From Chloroflexota bacterium (GTDB lineage: Bacteria > Chloroflexota > Anaerolineae > Aggregatilineales > Phototrophicaceae), in NCBI GenBank assembly GCA_011525385.1, contig WTGF01000128.1:25259-89258 (forward strand): DNA of 64,000 nucleotides, read 5' to 3'. The position numbers and the translations under genes were made by a program. Below, in pieces: positions 34,456-43,330 of this stretch. The notes beneath the pieces are model-generated. The model was not told where the DNA came from, made no database searches, and was given only the letters and a program-made list of their open reading frames with translations. The stretch's first letter is position 1. The number at the start of each line of letters is the position of its first letter.

Positions 34456-35886
34456 TCAGGGGGCGCCAAAATCATGCGGCGCCTGCCGTGTATGCCAGTC
34501 GTGCGCACCCTCATACGCGTAGGCGATGCGGAACAAGGTCGCCTCGTCGAAAGGCCGCCCCATCAATTGATAGCCGATGGGCAAACCGTCCCGCGTGAAA
34601 CCGCAAGGCGCGCTCAGCGCCGGCTGCCCGCCCAAATTGGCGGAGAAGGTGTGATGAATGATCGAGATCATCGGCGTCTCGCCGATGTCCATATCGGCGC
34701 GCGGTTGGTGCAAATCGGTCAGGCGTGGCGCCGGCAGCGGCATGGTCGGCGAGATCAAGGCGTCGAGCTTCTGGCCGCGGAAGAGCTCCTTCATGGCGCT
34801 GCGATAGCGCTCGCGGGCGCGCAAGCCGGTGACGTAGTGCGTGGCGGGGATTAGCTCGCCCATCTTGAGCGTGGCGCGGGTGGCGGGATCGTAAAGATCG
34901 CCCTTCTCGCGCAGTCTCCCCCGGTGATAGGCGCTGGCTTCCGCCATCATCACGGTGAAAAGCGTTTCCGGCGTCAATTCAAATTCCGGCAAGCTGATCT
35001 CGATGATCTCCGCGCCCATCTCCGCCAACTCGCTGATGACAGCTTCAGTAGCCGCGCGCACATCATCGATCACCCCGGGATACAAGACGAATCCACGGTC
35101 GATGCCGATGCGCATGCCCTGAACGCCCTCGTCGATGGCGGCGCTGTAATCCGGCACTTTTTGCCGCGCCGAGGTCAGATCCTTGGGGTCGTGCCCGGCA
35201 ATCGCGTTCAGCATCAAGGCGTTATCCAGGACTGTGCGCGTCATCGGACCCACATGATCCAGCGTCCAGGACAGCGGAATCACGCCATAGGCGCTGATGC
35301 GCCCATAGGTCGGCTTCAAGCCGACGATATTGTTGATCGAGGCCGGGATGCGGATCGAGCCGCCGGTATCGGTGCCCAGCGCGCCAAATGCCGAGCGGAC
35401 GGTGACCGCCACGCCCGATCCCGTGCTGGAACCGCCGGGGTAGCTGTTCAATTCCCAGGGCGAGCGGGTCGGCGGTTCGTTGACGCCGTAGGCGAATTCG
35501 TGCGGCATCGTCTTGCCGATCATGATGGCGCCGGCTTCGTCCAGCTTCCGCACCACCGTCGCGTCGAAATCGGGCAGGAAGCCCCCCATGACTTTGGAGC
35601 CGCATTCGGTGGCGACGCCTTTGGTGTAAATGATGTCCTTGATGCCAATAGGGATGCCATGCAAGGGCCCGCGCGTATTGCCCCCCGCGATCTCTTGATC
35701 GGCTGCTTCAGCCTGCGCCAGCGCCGCTTCTTCCGGCACTGCCGCATAAGCGCGCACGGTCGGCTCAGTGCGCTTGATGCGCTCGAGCGTAGCCTGGGTC
35801 AATGCGAGCGATGTCGTGACGCCGGTTTGTAGCGCCTCCGCCGCTTCGCTGATGGACAAGTTGATGAGATCCTTTGAATCAGTCAT
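34456..35886 (-). CDS. Amidase (amidase-signature family)
   Basis: About 476 residues. The catalytic Ser-cisSer-Lys set is present: lysine in G-I-P-I-G-I-K-D, then G-G-S-S-T-G-S-G, and nucleophile region T-D-T-G-G-S-I-R-I-P-A. Length and motifs fit small-molecule amidases (AtzE, allophanate hydrolase, GatA relatives). The upstream 70-residue AtzG-like gene overlaps its start, supporting a heteromeric amidase. Starts at 35886 or 35898 are both possible; neither has a strong ribosome site. No GatB is present, so tRNA amidation is unlikely. Confidence 0.9.
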   Translation of the reverse strand: MTDSKDLINLSISEAAEALQTGVTTSLALTQATLERIKRTEPTVRAYAAVPEEAALAQAEAADQEIAGGNTRGPLHGIPIGIKDIIYTKGVATECGSKVMGGFLPDFDATVVRKLDEAGAIMIGKTMPHEFAYGVNEPPTRSPWELNSYPGGSSTGSGVAVTVRSAFGALGTDTGGSIRIPASINNIVGLKPTYGRISAYGVIPLSWTLDHVGPMTRTVLDNALMLNAIAGHDPKDLTSARQKVPDYSAAIDEGVQGMRIGIDRGFVLYPGVIDDVRAATEAVISELAEMGAEIIEISLPEFELTPETLFTVMMAEASAYHRGRLREKGDLYDPATRATLKMGELIPATHYVTGLRARERYRSAMKELFRGQKLDALISPTMPLPAPRLTDLHQPRADMDIGETPMISIIHHTFSANLGGQPALSAPCGFTRDGLPIGYQLMGRPFDEATLFRIAYAYEGAHDWHTRQAPHDFGAP

Positions 35887-36091
35887 ACCAGCCGGCATCC
35901 ATTCTCAGTATCGGTGGAAAGTCTTCCAGGTCAAAGGCTTCCAGGACGGCGATCGACGGCAGTTGATCCGACAAAGCCGCCGCCAGCCCCTCAAGATCTT
36001 CACTCCCCACGTCCACGTCAAACAACGCCGCCAGCGCCGCGATTTGATCCGCCTTGATGTTCAAGTCGGATTTGCTTCTGCCATAACTCAT
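35879..36091 (-). CDS. Small AtzG/GatC-like amidase subunit
   Basis: 70-residue protein with helical N-terminal half (I-K-A-D-Q-I-A-A-L-A-A-L-F), an acidic middle and a C-terminal P-P-I-L-R-M-D-A-G-W-Y, like DUF4089/AtzG proteins that stabilise AtzE amidase. GAGGAG before the ATG at 36091 fixes the start. It overlaps the amidase gene by 8 nt. The assignment rests on size, composition and position. Confidence 0.65.
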   Translation of the reverse strand: MSYGRSKSDLNIKADQIAALAALFDVDVGSEDLEGLAAALSDQLPSIAVLEAFDLEDFPPILRMDAGWYD

Positions 36092-36138
36092 GTGGATCTC
36101 CTCTTCATTTGGTCCTGCCAGTCCGCCAGCTGGGGCGA

Positions 36139-37065
36139 TCACCCGGCGTAAATGCCATACTCCCAGATTTTCTCGGCCATGCGCGCGATGGTGTCTTCCA
36201 GGTTTTCCCAGATGCCGCGATGCCCCGCCACCAGCACGCTGATGATGATCGGCGCTGCTTCGTGTGATTCGATCACGCCGACATCATTGGCGATGAAGGG
36301 GTTGAAATCTCCCGTTTTGTGCGCCACCTTGGCTTCCGGCAAGTACTTCGGCAGGCGCGAGCGCGAGATTTGCCTGCCCAGTATCTCCCGCATGGCGGCG
36401 CATGATTCGGGGCTGGCGCAGCCGTCCGTCCAGATCATGTCCAGCAGCTTGCCGATGCAGCGCGCCGTGGCGCGGCTAAAGGGACGCGCCATTTCTACTT
36501 GCTCGAAGTGGAAGCGCTCGCGCGCACTTTCCCACTCGGCCGGGGACATCTCCGGATAACCGGCGCGGAACAAAGCCGCCGGACCCAATTCGCCCAAAGC
36601 CGGATCGATCGACGCCGCCAAGGCCGAAAACCAGTCGAAGCCGTCCCCCATAACATCAATATCATCCAGGCCCAGTTCGCGCATGGTCTCATTAACGGCA
36701 TCGGGCCCGCCTACCGCATCGTAACAGTAATCGGTGGCGGTATTGTCGCTTTCGATGATCATCAGTGTGGCGGCATCGCGCAAGCTGAAAACCATGCCAT
36801 CGTCCATCGCCTGGAGTACACCCGTGCCGAAGCGCTTAAAGCGCGTCTCCAGCGTGTACTTTTGAGCCAGGTCAAGCGCGCCCCTGTCACAGGCGCGGAA
36901 GAGCGTCACCAGCAGCGGGATCTTGATCACGCTCATGGTATCCATCATGGTGTCGGCATTAAAAGCGATTTCTTCGCCGGAGCCGGTGAATTTCACATAA
37001 AGCGCCCATTCGGCGCGGACACCCAGCATGAGGCGTCGCAGACTTCGTTCCAGCTCGCTATGCAC
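36139..37065 (-). CDS. Class A beta-lactamase-fold serine hydrolase
   Basis: 308 residues with the three serine beta-lactamase/PBP motifs: S45-V-I-K48, S106-D-N108 and K250-T-G252. The omega-loop Glu166 equivalent of true class A beta-lactamases is not evident, and no signal peptide is present. This argues for a cytoplasmic amidase, esterase or transpeptidase-like hydrolase rather than drug resistance. GTG start preceded by AAGGAG. It sits in the putative amide-degradation operon. Confidence 0.8.
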   Translation of the reverse strand: MHSELERSLRRLMLGVRAEWALYVKFTGSGEEIAFNADTMMDTMSVIKIPLLVTLFRACDRGALDLAQKYTLETRFKRFGTGVLQAMDDGMVFSLRDAATLMIIESDNTATDYCYDAVGGPDAVNETMRELGLDDIDVMGDGFDWFSALAASIDPALGELGPAALFRAGYPEMSPAEWESARERFHFEQVEMARPFSRATARCIGKLLDMIWTDGCASPESCAAMREILGRQISRSRLPKYLPEAKVAHKTGDFNPFIANDVGVIESHEAAPIIISVLVAGHRGIWENLEDTIARMAEKIWEYGIYAG

Positions 37066-37078
37066 TGTGCGTCACTCC

Positions 37079-37876
37079 TTAGCGCCGCACCACGCCGCCG
37101 GCCAGCCCGAGGGTCACGCCGGTGATGTAGGCCGCTTCCTCAGATGCCAGGAATGCAACCAAGGCGCCCATCTCTTCCGGTGTGCCGTGGCGCCCCAGCG
37201 GCACCAGATCCCAAACGCGCTGGACTTCTTCTTCAAAGCTGATGCCGGCATGCGCCGCCCGCTGCCGCAAGCCCGCCCATTGCATCTCGGTGGCCATATA
37301 ACCGGGCGCTATGCTATTGACGCGGACATTGTGCGGCGCCATTTCCATTGCAAAAGCCAGGGTCATGGCGATGACAGCGGCTTTGCTGCCGGAATACGAA
37401 GCCACGCGCGGGTAGGGTTCCTGCCCGAATATCGAACTGACGGTGATGATGTTGCCGCTGCCTTGTTCCCGCATGACGCGGCCGGCGTATTTGCAGGTCA
37501 GGAAAACGCCGCGATAGTTGACGTTGACGATCTCCTCGAAATCCGCGACCTCCAGATCGACCAGGTCGACTTCGACGCCGCCAATGCCGGCGTTGGCAAC
37601 AGCCAGATCAAGCCCGCCAAAGCGAGCAATCCCCAAGCTGACGACCGCTTCGGTGACCTCGGCGCTGGTGACATCGTGCTCGACGGCGATGACGCGCTCC
37701 GTATCGAGACCCAGTTCGTCGACGATCGCCGCCGCCGTGTCATGAATCGCTGGACTGGCGTCGGTCATCAGAACCGACCAGCCGTCCTTCGCCAGACGCC
37801 GGGCGATGCCCTCGCCCAATCCGCGGGCAGCGCCGGTGATGAAGGCTCGTTTTGCTCCCGCTGCGTCTGTGGGCAT
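37079..37876 (-). CDS. Short-chain dehydrogenase/reductase
   Basis: 265-residue classical SDR: T-G-A-A-R-G-L-G cofactor loop, N-A-G-I-G-G, S-S-I-F-G serine region and S-Y-S-G-S-K catalytic Tyr/Lys. Second SDR of this operon. It follows the Liv importer across a 266-nt gap with hairpins, so a separate promoter cannot be excluded. Confidence 0.9.
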   Translation of the reverse strand: MPTDAAGAKRAFITGAARGLGEGIARRLAKDGWSVLMTDASPAIHDTAAAIVDELGLDTERVIAVEHDVTSAEVTEAVVSLGIARFGGLDLAVANAGIGGVEVDLVDLEVADFEEIVNVNYRGVFLTCKYAGRVMREQGSGNIITVSSIFGQEPYPRVASYSGSKAAVIAMTLAFAMEMAPHNVRVNSIAPGYMATEMQWAGLRQRAAHAGISFEEEVQRVWDLVPLGRHGTPEEMGALVAFLASEEAAYITGVTLGLAGGVVRR

Positions 37877-37905
37877 GTCCTGACCGATTTTTACCTTTCC
37901 CCTGG

Positions 37906-38007
37906 CCCCTCCCTGACTGAGGAGGGGACACCCTTGTAATCAGGCGCGATATTGTCACAAAACCTGAAATTATCTCGCTGATTTTCGGGCGACCTATCAG
38001 GTCGCCC
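37906..38007. repeat. C-rich hairpin and GGGCGACC palindrome
   Basis: CCCCTCC (37906-37912) pairs with GGAGGGG (37921-37927), and GGGCGACC-TATCA-GGTCGCCC forms 37987-38007. Both repeat families lie together in the gap between the SDR and LivM genes. The remaining bases to 38142 show no gene. Confidence 0.75.
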
Positions 38008-38142
38008 CTACAATTCCTATCATAAATGAACCTTGTAGGGGTCAGGGCGCGTAGGTCGCGTATACACTGACCGCCGACACAGCCCTACGCTATTAGCTGA
38101 CCCGTCGCTATCGTAGCCATCTTGCGATCCTGTTTAGCGATC

Positions 38143-39165
38143 CTATGCGCGCTTTTCAGCAACGGCTTTTCGCGCCTCCCGGGCGCGGGCGCTGAAGCGC
38201 TTGACCAATCCCCAGACGCCTTCGGGAAAAAATCGCATTGTCAGCACGATCAGCACCGCTACGAACATGAAGCGCACCGGTCCCCGCGAAATGCCGAAGA
38301 CATCCGACATCCAGGCGCTGGATGCCATTAACTCGCTGACATAAGTCATTACTACGCCCACGATGACCGGTCCATAGATGGTCGCCACGCCGCCTACCAG
38401 CACCATACTGAGCAGCAGGGTCGTCAGGGAAAAACCAAAAATATCGGGCGAGGCGACAATCAAGAAATGAGCGTAGACGCCCCCCGCCAAGCCAGGAAAA
38501 ATCGAACTCAGCACGAATGCCAGCAAGCGCTGCCGCGCCAGCGGAATGCCGCGAGCCACCGCGTACTCTTCAAAGTCGCGCAGCGCGATCAAGCTCAAGC
38601 CGAAGTCCGATGTCACCAGTCGCCGCAAGAAAATCGTCGAGCAGAGTAGCAGAAATCCCACCAGATAGAAGTGGGCGAACCGGCTCTCGCGGAAGCGAAA
38701 GTCGCCGATCTGCAATTGTGGCACGCCGGTCAAACCCTGCTGCCCGCCGGTAATCAGCGGCTGGCTGAGCAACAGCAAGAGCACCAACTGGCTGCAAGCG
38801 AAGGTCAGCAGCGCCACGTAAATGCCGCGCAAACGGATCGCGGGAATCGAGACGAGGACGCTGGCCAGCGCCGCGGTTAGCGCGCCGCAAGGTATGCCCA
38901 GCCAGGGCGAGATGCCCAGCTTAACGGCGAGTATGCCGCTGGTATAAGCGCCGATGCCGAAGAATGCCAGATGCGCGAAGTTAAAGACGCCGGCGTAGCC
39001 CAGGGTCAAATCCCAATTGGAAGCGACGATGGCGTAGAGCATGCCCAAAATCGCCAAATGCATCAGCAGCTTGTCGGTAACTACATGGGGTATCGCGAGA
39101 AAAACGGCGATTCCGATAGCCCAAATGACGTAACGGATATTGCGGTCCTCGTTCTTCGGCTTCAT
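38143..39165 (-). CDS. livM: Branched-chain amino acid-type ABC transporter permease LivM
   Basis: 340-residue membrane protein with eight or more hydrophobic helices and the LivM-type conserved segments N-W-D-L-T-L-G-Y-A-G-V-F-N-F-A-H and Y-G-P-V-I-V-G. Second permease of a Liv/Urt-type importer. ATG overlaps the LivH stop (ATGA). Such systems carry branched amino acids, urea or short amides, so the name reflects family, not proven substrate. Confidence 0.9.
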   Translation of the reverse strand: MKPKNEDRNIRYVIWAIGIAVFLAIPHVVTDKLLMHLAILGMLYAIVASNWDLTLGYAGVFNFAHLAFFGIGAYTSGILAVKLGISPWLGIPCGALTAALASVLVSIPAIRLRGIYVALLTFACSQLVLLLLLSQPLITGGQQGLTGVPQLQIGDFRFRESRFAHFYLVGFLLLCSTIFLRRLVTSDFGLSLIALRDFEEYAVARGIPLARQRLLAFVLSSIFPGLAGGVYAHFLIVASPDIFGFSLTTLLLSMVLVGGVATIYGPVIVGVVMTYVSELMASSAWMSDVFGISRGPVRFMFVAVLIVLTMRFFPEGVWGLVKRFSARAREARKAVAEKRA

Positions 39166-40157
39166 GAGTCTTCACCGCCCATCAAGCCGCGCGGGCGGAA
39201 AATGAGCACGATAATGAGCGTGGCGAAAAGCACCACAGGCGCCCAATACAGGTCAATGATATAGGCGCTCGATTCCCGGATGAAGCCGATGACGTAGGCG
39301 CCGACGATGGTGCCGGGCAAGCTGCCCAACCCGCCGAAGACAACAACCACGAATGCGAAGAGCAGTTCTTGCGCGCCCATGGTGGGCAAGATGAAGAACA
39401 AGCCGCCCAGCATGACGCCGCATAGTCCCGCCAGGATAGAACTTACGACGAAGGTCAGCGGATAGATCTGACTGACATTGATGCCGACAAGGTGGGCAAA
39501 GTCATCGTTTTGAGCCACAGCGCGTATGGCCAGCCCCAACTTGGAATGTTTCAAGAACAGGTGCAGCAAAAATAATGTCAGGGGCGTTAATACAATGATC
39601 AGTACCTCCTGCAAACCGATAGCGGTTTCCAGGATCTGCAAAGGCGGTCCCTTAAGAATGCGATCCAACTGTTTGTAGCGGGGACCAAATACTACCTGGA
39701 CGCCGTTCTGCATGAAGCTGGCGCCGGCGATGGTGGTGATGATGACAATCAGGTCGGCGCCGGGCTTGCCGACAAAGGGCTTGACCAGCAGAACGTACAT
39801 GATGTACCCGACCAGGCCGCAGCAAAGAATCGCGAAGGGCACACCGAGCGCGAGTCCAAATCCGCCTTTGATGGACAGTATCCACTCCCCCAGCGGCAAG
39901 AGCAGACCGCCGAGCGCTCCCGCCTCCTCGCTGTTTGCCATGATGGACTTGCCGATCGGCTGCAGCGCTTTAGCGATGCCGCCGCGATTGGAAACGTACC
40001 AGGCCGAATATGCCCCGACCATCACCAGCGCGCCATGAGCGAAATTGAACATGCGCACCGTGCCCCAGACCAGCGATAAACCGCTCGCCATCAGCGCGTA
40101 CAGTGACCCCGAAACCAATCCGCCGGCTATGATCGCGACAAGCGCTTCCAAGGTCAT
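39162..40157 (-). CDS. livH: Branched-chain amino acid-type ABC transporter permease LivH
   Basis: 331-residue permease. The start at 40157 (M-T-L-E-A-L-V-A) shares one base with the LivF stop (TGATG). Hydrophobic helices alternate with the conserved G-T-V-R-M-F-N-F-A-H-G motif near the N-terminus. An upstream extension of the frame lies inside livF and is not coding. Confidence 0.9.
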   Translation of the reverse strand: MTLEALVAIIAGGLVSGSLYALMASGLSLVWGTVRMFNFAHGALVMVGAYSAWYVSNRGGIAKALQPIGKSIMANSEEAGALGGLLLPLGEWILSIKGGFGLALGVPFAILCCGLVGYIMYVLLVKPFVGKPGADLIVIITTIAGASFMQNGVQVVFGPRYKQLDRILKGPPLQILETAIGLQEVLIIVLTPLTLFLLHLFLKHSKLGLAIRAVAQNDDFAHLVGINVSQIYPLTFVVSSILAGLCGVMLGGLFFILPTMGAQELLFAFVVVVFGGLGSLPGTIVGAYVIGFIRESSAYIIDLYWAPVVLFATLIIVLIFRPRGLMGGEDS

Positions 40158-40870
40158 CAGGACACCTTTCCAAAGTACATCTCGAGGATCTCGGCTTGAT
40201 CGACTTGCGAGACATCCGCCGTCTCCAGCGAGACGGCGCCTTTTTCGATCAGGTACAAGCGATCGCAAATGCCCAGCAAAAGCTCGACATCCTGATCAAC
40301 CACGATCATGCTGACGCCTGTCGAGGCGATCTCGGCGATGGCGCGCGCCAATTCCTCCTTGATCAAGGGCGCCAGGCCAACGCTTGGTTCGTCCAGGATC
40401 AACAACTCGGGCATGCCCATCAAGCCGACGCCGATTGAGAGCATTTGCCGCTCGCCCCCGCTCAATGTCCGCGCGCGCTGAGAGCGCCTTTCCTCTAGCC
40501 GCGGGAATAGCGAAAACACTTTCTCAAAATTGCTGGCTTTGTGGCTGTCACTGCGGCGGACATAAGCGCCCAGCGTGAGATTCTCCTGAACGGTCATCTG
40601 TGGAAACAACTGATTGCCCTGCGGCACATGGATCAGACCGCGCTCGACGATCAGCCGCGGGTCCAGATTGCTAATATCCTCTCCGCGGAAGCTTATTTTT
40701 CCCGCCTTGGCCGGGATCAAGCCGGAAACGGTGCGCAGCAGAGTTGTCTTGCCGTGCCCGTTGGGACCAAAAAGCCCCACATGTTCGCCCTCGTCGACAT
40801 GCAGCGACAAGGAGCGCACGACATCAATTTTGCCGTATCCGGAAACGAGACCCTCAACCTGAAATAGCAT
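40157..40870 (-). CDS. livF: Liv-type ABC transporter ATP-binding protein LivF
   Basis: 237-residue ATPase: Walker A G-P-N-G-H-G-K-T-T (a His replaces the usual Ala), Q-loop P-Q-G-N-Q-L-F, signature L-S-G-G-E-R-Q, Walker B L-L-I-L-D-E-P-S. The short form lacking the LivG C-terminal extension marks it as LivF. Start at 40870 is set by the L-F-Q-V-E-G-L-V opening; it overlaps LivG by 17 nt. Confidence 0.9.
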   Translation of the reverse strand: MLFQVEGLVSGYGKIDVVRSLSLHVDEGEHVGLFGPNGHGKTTLLRTVSGLIPAKAGKISFRGEDISNLDPRLIVERGLIHVPQGNQLFPQMTVQENLTLGAYVRRSDSHKASNFEKVFSLFPRLEERRSQRARTLSGGERQMLSIGVGLMGMPELLILDEPSVGLAPLIKEELARAIAEIASTGVSMIVVDQDVELLLGICDRLYLIEKGAVSLETADVSQVDQAEILEMYFGKVS

Positions 40871-41606
40871 GGAAGGCGTCCTTTCCGCGCTCACCCAGGT
40901 AAGCTTCAATCACGACATCATCCCGCGCCAATTCCTCGGGCGAGCCTTCCGCCAGGCGTTCGCCGAAATCCATCACCATGACGCGATTGGATACGCCGAA
41001 AAGCAGCGGCAATACGTGCTCGATGATGATGATGGTCATTTCTCCCCGGCTGAGCCGTCGGATCAGTTCTTCGAGTTCGCTCAATTCCGCCACGTTCAAG
41101 CCACCCGCCGGCTCATCGAGCATCAGCAGGCTGGGACCGCTGACGATAGCCGAGGCGATCATCAAGCGCTTCTTGGCATAAAGCGAGAGCTCGCCGGCCA
41201 GACGATAGCGGTCCGCGCCCAGATCGAGATCCTCCAGCGCCTTGTCTACCGCGGCCTCATATTCATCGGGGCGCAATTCCGTACCGAAGACCGCGCCGAT
41301 GCGCACGTTTTCCTGCACGGTCAGGGTATCAAATGCGGTCTCCTTTTGGAAAGTGCGCGCAATGCCCAGTTCATAGATCTCGTGCGGGGATAATCTGGTG
41401 ATATCGTCGCCGCGCAAGTGGACGCTGCCGTCGTCGGCGTGGTAGGGAATACCCGTGATGAGGTTAAAGAGCGTCGTTTTGCCCGCGCCGTTGGGTCCGG
41501 CAATGCCATAAATCTCCCCCTCGTTGACCTCGAAACTGACATTATCCACGGCGACCAATTCGCCGAATTTCTTTGTCACCCTGTCAACCGAGAGCAGCGG
41601 CGTCAT
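40854..41606 (-). CDS. livG: Liv-type ABC transporter ATP-binding protein LivG
   Basis: 250-residue ATPase with Walker A G-P-N-G-A-G-K-T-T, Walker B L-L-M-L-D-E-P-A-G-G-L-N (the LivG-type form), and C-terminal Y-L-G-E. The signature region reads L-A-G-E-L-S-L-Y-A-K-K-R rather than L-S-G-G-Q-Q-R, an unusual loss of the canonical LSGGQ. Partner LivF retains it, so one composite ATP site may be weak. Confidence 0.88.
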   Translation of the reverse strand: MTPLLSVDRVTKKFGELVAVDNVSFEVNEGEIYGIAGPNGAGKTTLFNLITGIPYHADDGSVHLRGDDITRLSPHEIYELGIARTFQKETAFDTLTVQENVRIGAVFGTELRPDEYEAAVDKALEDLDLGADRYRLAGELSLYAKKRLMIASAIVSGPSLLMLDEPAGGLNVAELSELEELIRRLSRGEMTIIIIEHVLPLLFGVSNRVMVMDFGERLAEGSPEELARDDVVIEAYLGERGKDAFHAISG

Positions 41607-41724
41607 GGGAATTCTCGTTTTCCTTCGCAAGCGGCGAGGACAATAGCGGCGAGCGCGTCAGTCGCAACCAGCGCTTGACCGCATTTCTTCAAGAGGATAA
41701 TACCGCAAATTAAAACGCCAACCA

Positions 41725-41752
41725 ACAAGGGCGCCACCCGGGCGACCCTTGC
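41725..41752. terminator. Hairpin between livK and livG (GGGCGACC-family variant)
   Basis: CAAGGGCGCC and GGGCGACCCTTG form an imperfect stem in the gap after the binding-protein gene. As in the peptide importer of region 1, a hairpin follows the binding-protein gene and may set its higher expression. The element resembles the dispersed palindrome family. Confidence 0.5.
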
Positions 41753-41795
41753 TGGCTGTAGCTAATATGCGCGCCGCGACGCGCATCAACTTGTT

Positions 41796-43037
41796 CTATT
41801 CCATGTCCATCCAGGGCGGAACCTGGAATTCGCCAGTGGCATATTTGTCGGGTTCAATCTGGATGCGTTCACCTTCCCAGATCTGGTAGAACTGGATCGG
41901 ATAGTATTCCGGACCCTGGATCGCCAAATGCGTTTCTTGGTCGAAGGTCAAGAAGCCCGCCAGCGTCTCCATCTCCAGGCTGCCCAGACATTCGCCGATG
42001 GCGACGCGATCAGCCGGGTCGCCGACTTGTTCCAGGCAGGTGGCGTAGATCATCACCTGATCATAGGCAATGACCGTGAAGTAACCGCCGCGATGCCCGT
42101 ACATTTCTTCGTAACGATCGCGAATCTCAATCACTTCCGACTTGGAATCGATGGCGGCGCCCAGATTGTTGTAGATCAAGCCGGTGGAGTTGTCGCCGGT
42201 CAGTTCCAGGAATTCTTGTACAGAGGGACCATACTGCAAGAAGAGCAGCGAATTGGGCGGGTTCTCCATGAACTGGTTCATGAAAGCCGCGTTGTTGGGC
42301 GGCGCGGAGTCGGTGACAATCACGATATCCGGCTCGTTTTCGCGGATCTTCGCCAGCAGACCGCGCCAGTCCGTGACCGAGGCGAAGGGTACGGTCTCGT
42401 AGCCGACAACCGTCCAGCCGAGGCTTTCGAAATGCGCGCTCATGCCGGTCGCGATAGTCGTGCCGTAGGGATCGTCCGAGCTGATGATGAAGGCTTCGCG
42501 ATCGCGTAAACTGAGCAAGCCCGCTTCGTTGTAGGCTTCGAGCAATTCCGGCAGGGCAGTCTCGTAGGCGTCATAGGAGGGCACGCGCGACCAAACCGTG
42601 CCGTAAGCTTCCGGATCCGCGGAGATGATATCGCGGGTCTGCGCCGCGTTCGCCGAGATCAGATAGGGCATATCGATTTCTGCCATCAAGTCGATCTCGA
42701 AGTTCGAGGTGCTGGCGTAGGCGGTCATGATGAAGTTGAGATCTTCGGTATTGCTGAGTTGGTTGAAGGCTGTGGTCACGGCGTCAGCGCGCTGATCAAC
42801 CGTATCCGCGATGACCAGTTCCAGGGTGTAGCCGGCGACGCCGCCCGCTTCGTTAAGATCATCAACGGCGATCTGCGCTGCCTGGACAACATCCTGCGCG
42901 TCCGCGCCAAAAGCGCCCGTCAGCGGCACCATGATGCCGATCTTCGCCACCCCCATGTCTTGCGCGCCGACGACGCCCGCGACCAGGGAAAACAACAACA
43001 GACAAAGCACAAACATACTGCGGATCCTCAAAGACAT
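41796..43037 (-). CDS. livK: Liv-type periplasmic substrate-binding protein
   Basis: 413 residues with a signal peptide (residues 1-25, V-V-G-A then Q-D) and no lipobox cysteine. The Peripla_BP_6 opening K-I-G-I-M-V-P-L-T-G-A-F-G is clear. First gene of the transporter operon, with AGAGGATAG before the ATG and a strong promoter about 120 nt upstream. Ligand may be an amino acid, amide or urea derivative. Confidence 0.9.
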   Translation of the reverse strand: MSLRIRSMFVLCLLLFSLVAGVVGAQDMGVAKIGIMVPLTGAFGADAQDVVQAAQIAVDDLNEAGGVAGYTLELVIADTVDQRADAVTTAFNQLSNTEDLNFIMTAYASTSNFEIDLMAEIDMPYLISANAAQTRDIISADPEAYGTVWSRVPSYDAYETALPELLEAYNEAGLLSLRDREAFIISSDDPYGTTIATGMSAHFESLGWTVVGYETVPFASVTDWRGLLAKIRENEPDIVIVTDSAPPNNAAFMNQFMENPPNSLLFLQYGPSVQEFLELTGDNSTGLIYNNLGAAIDSKSEVIEIRDRYEEMYGHRGGYFTVIAYDQVMIYATCLEQVGDPADRVAIGECLGSLEMETLAGFLTFDQETHLAIQGPEYYPIQFYQIWEGERIQIEPDKYATGEFQVPPWMDME

Positions 43038-43164
43038 GTCTATCCTCTCTTCCTTATCTTTGGTGAATCTATCGGTTCATTTCACGCCTCGTACAGGACT
43101 CGCCGCAGGTCCAACACATATGATCTCAAACAAAGGCGACAAATCTTTTCGAAACGCAGGGCGG

Positions 43165-43209
43165 AGTATAACGAGTCCCACATCGCTTGTCAAATGTAAA
43201 CAGTTTACA
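43165..43209 (-). promoter_or_regulatory. Promoter and regulator palindrome of the Liv operon
   Basis: On the minus strand TTGACA (43193-43188), a 17-nt spacer and TATACT (43170-43165). Directly upstream of the -35 lies a perfect 15-bp palindrome TGTAAACAGTTTACA (43195-43209). Position next to the -35 suits an activator or a GntR/LacI-type repressor. No cognate regulator gene is adjacent. Confidence 0.8.
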
Positions 43210-43330
43210 AGTGCGGGCGAGACACTCCTCTGCCCTGCGCATGCCCGCCCCGGTTTTCGTCAGAACGAGACTCGTCTGTTACACTGGAAGCCTGCCATGC
43301 TTTCAGTCACTAACGCTTTAGGAGGATCTG

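Noticed and set aside
34456..36091. GatA/GatC of the tRNA amidotransferase
   Set aside because: No gatB; the small subunit resembles AtzG in size and position and the operon is catabolic.
36139..37065. Antibiotic-resistance beta-lactamase
   Set aside because: No signal peptide and no identifiable omega-loop Glu; the operon context points to catabolism.
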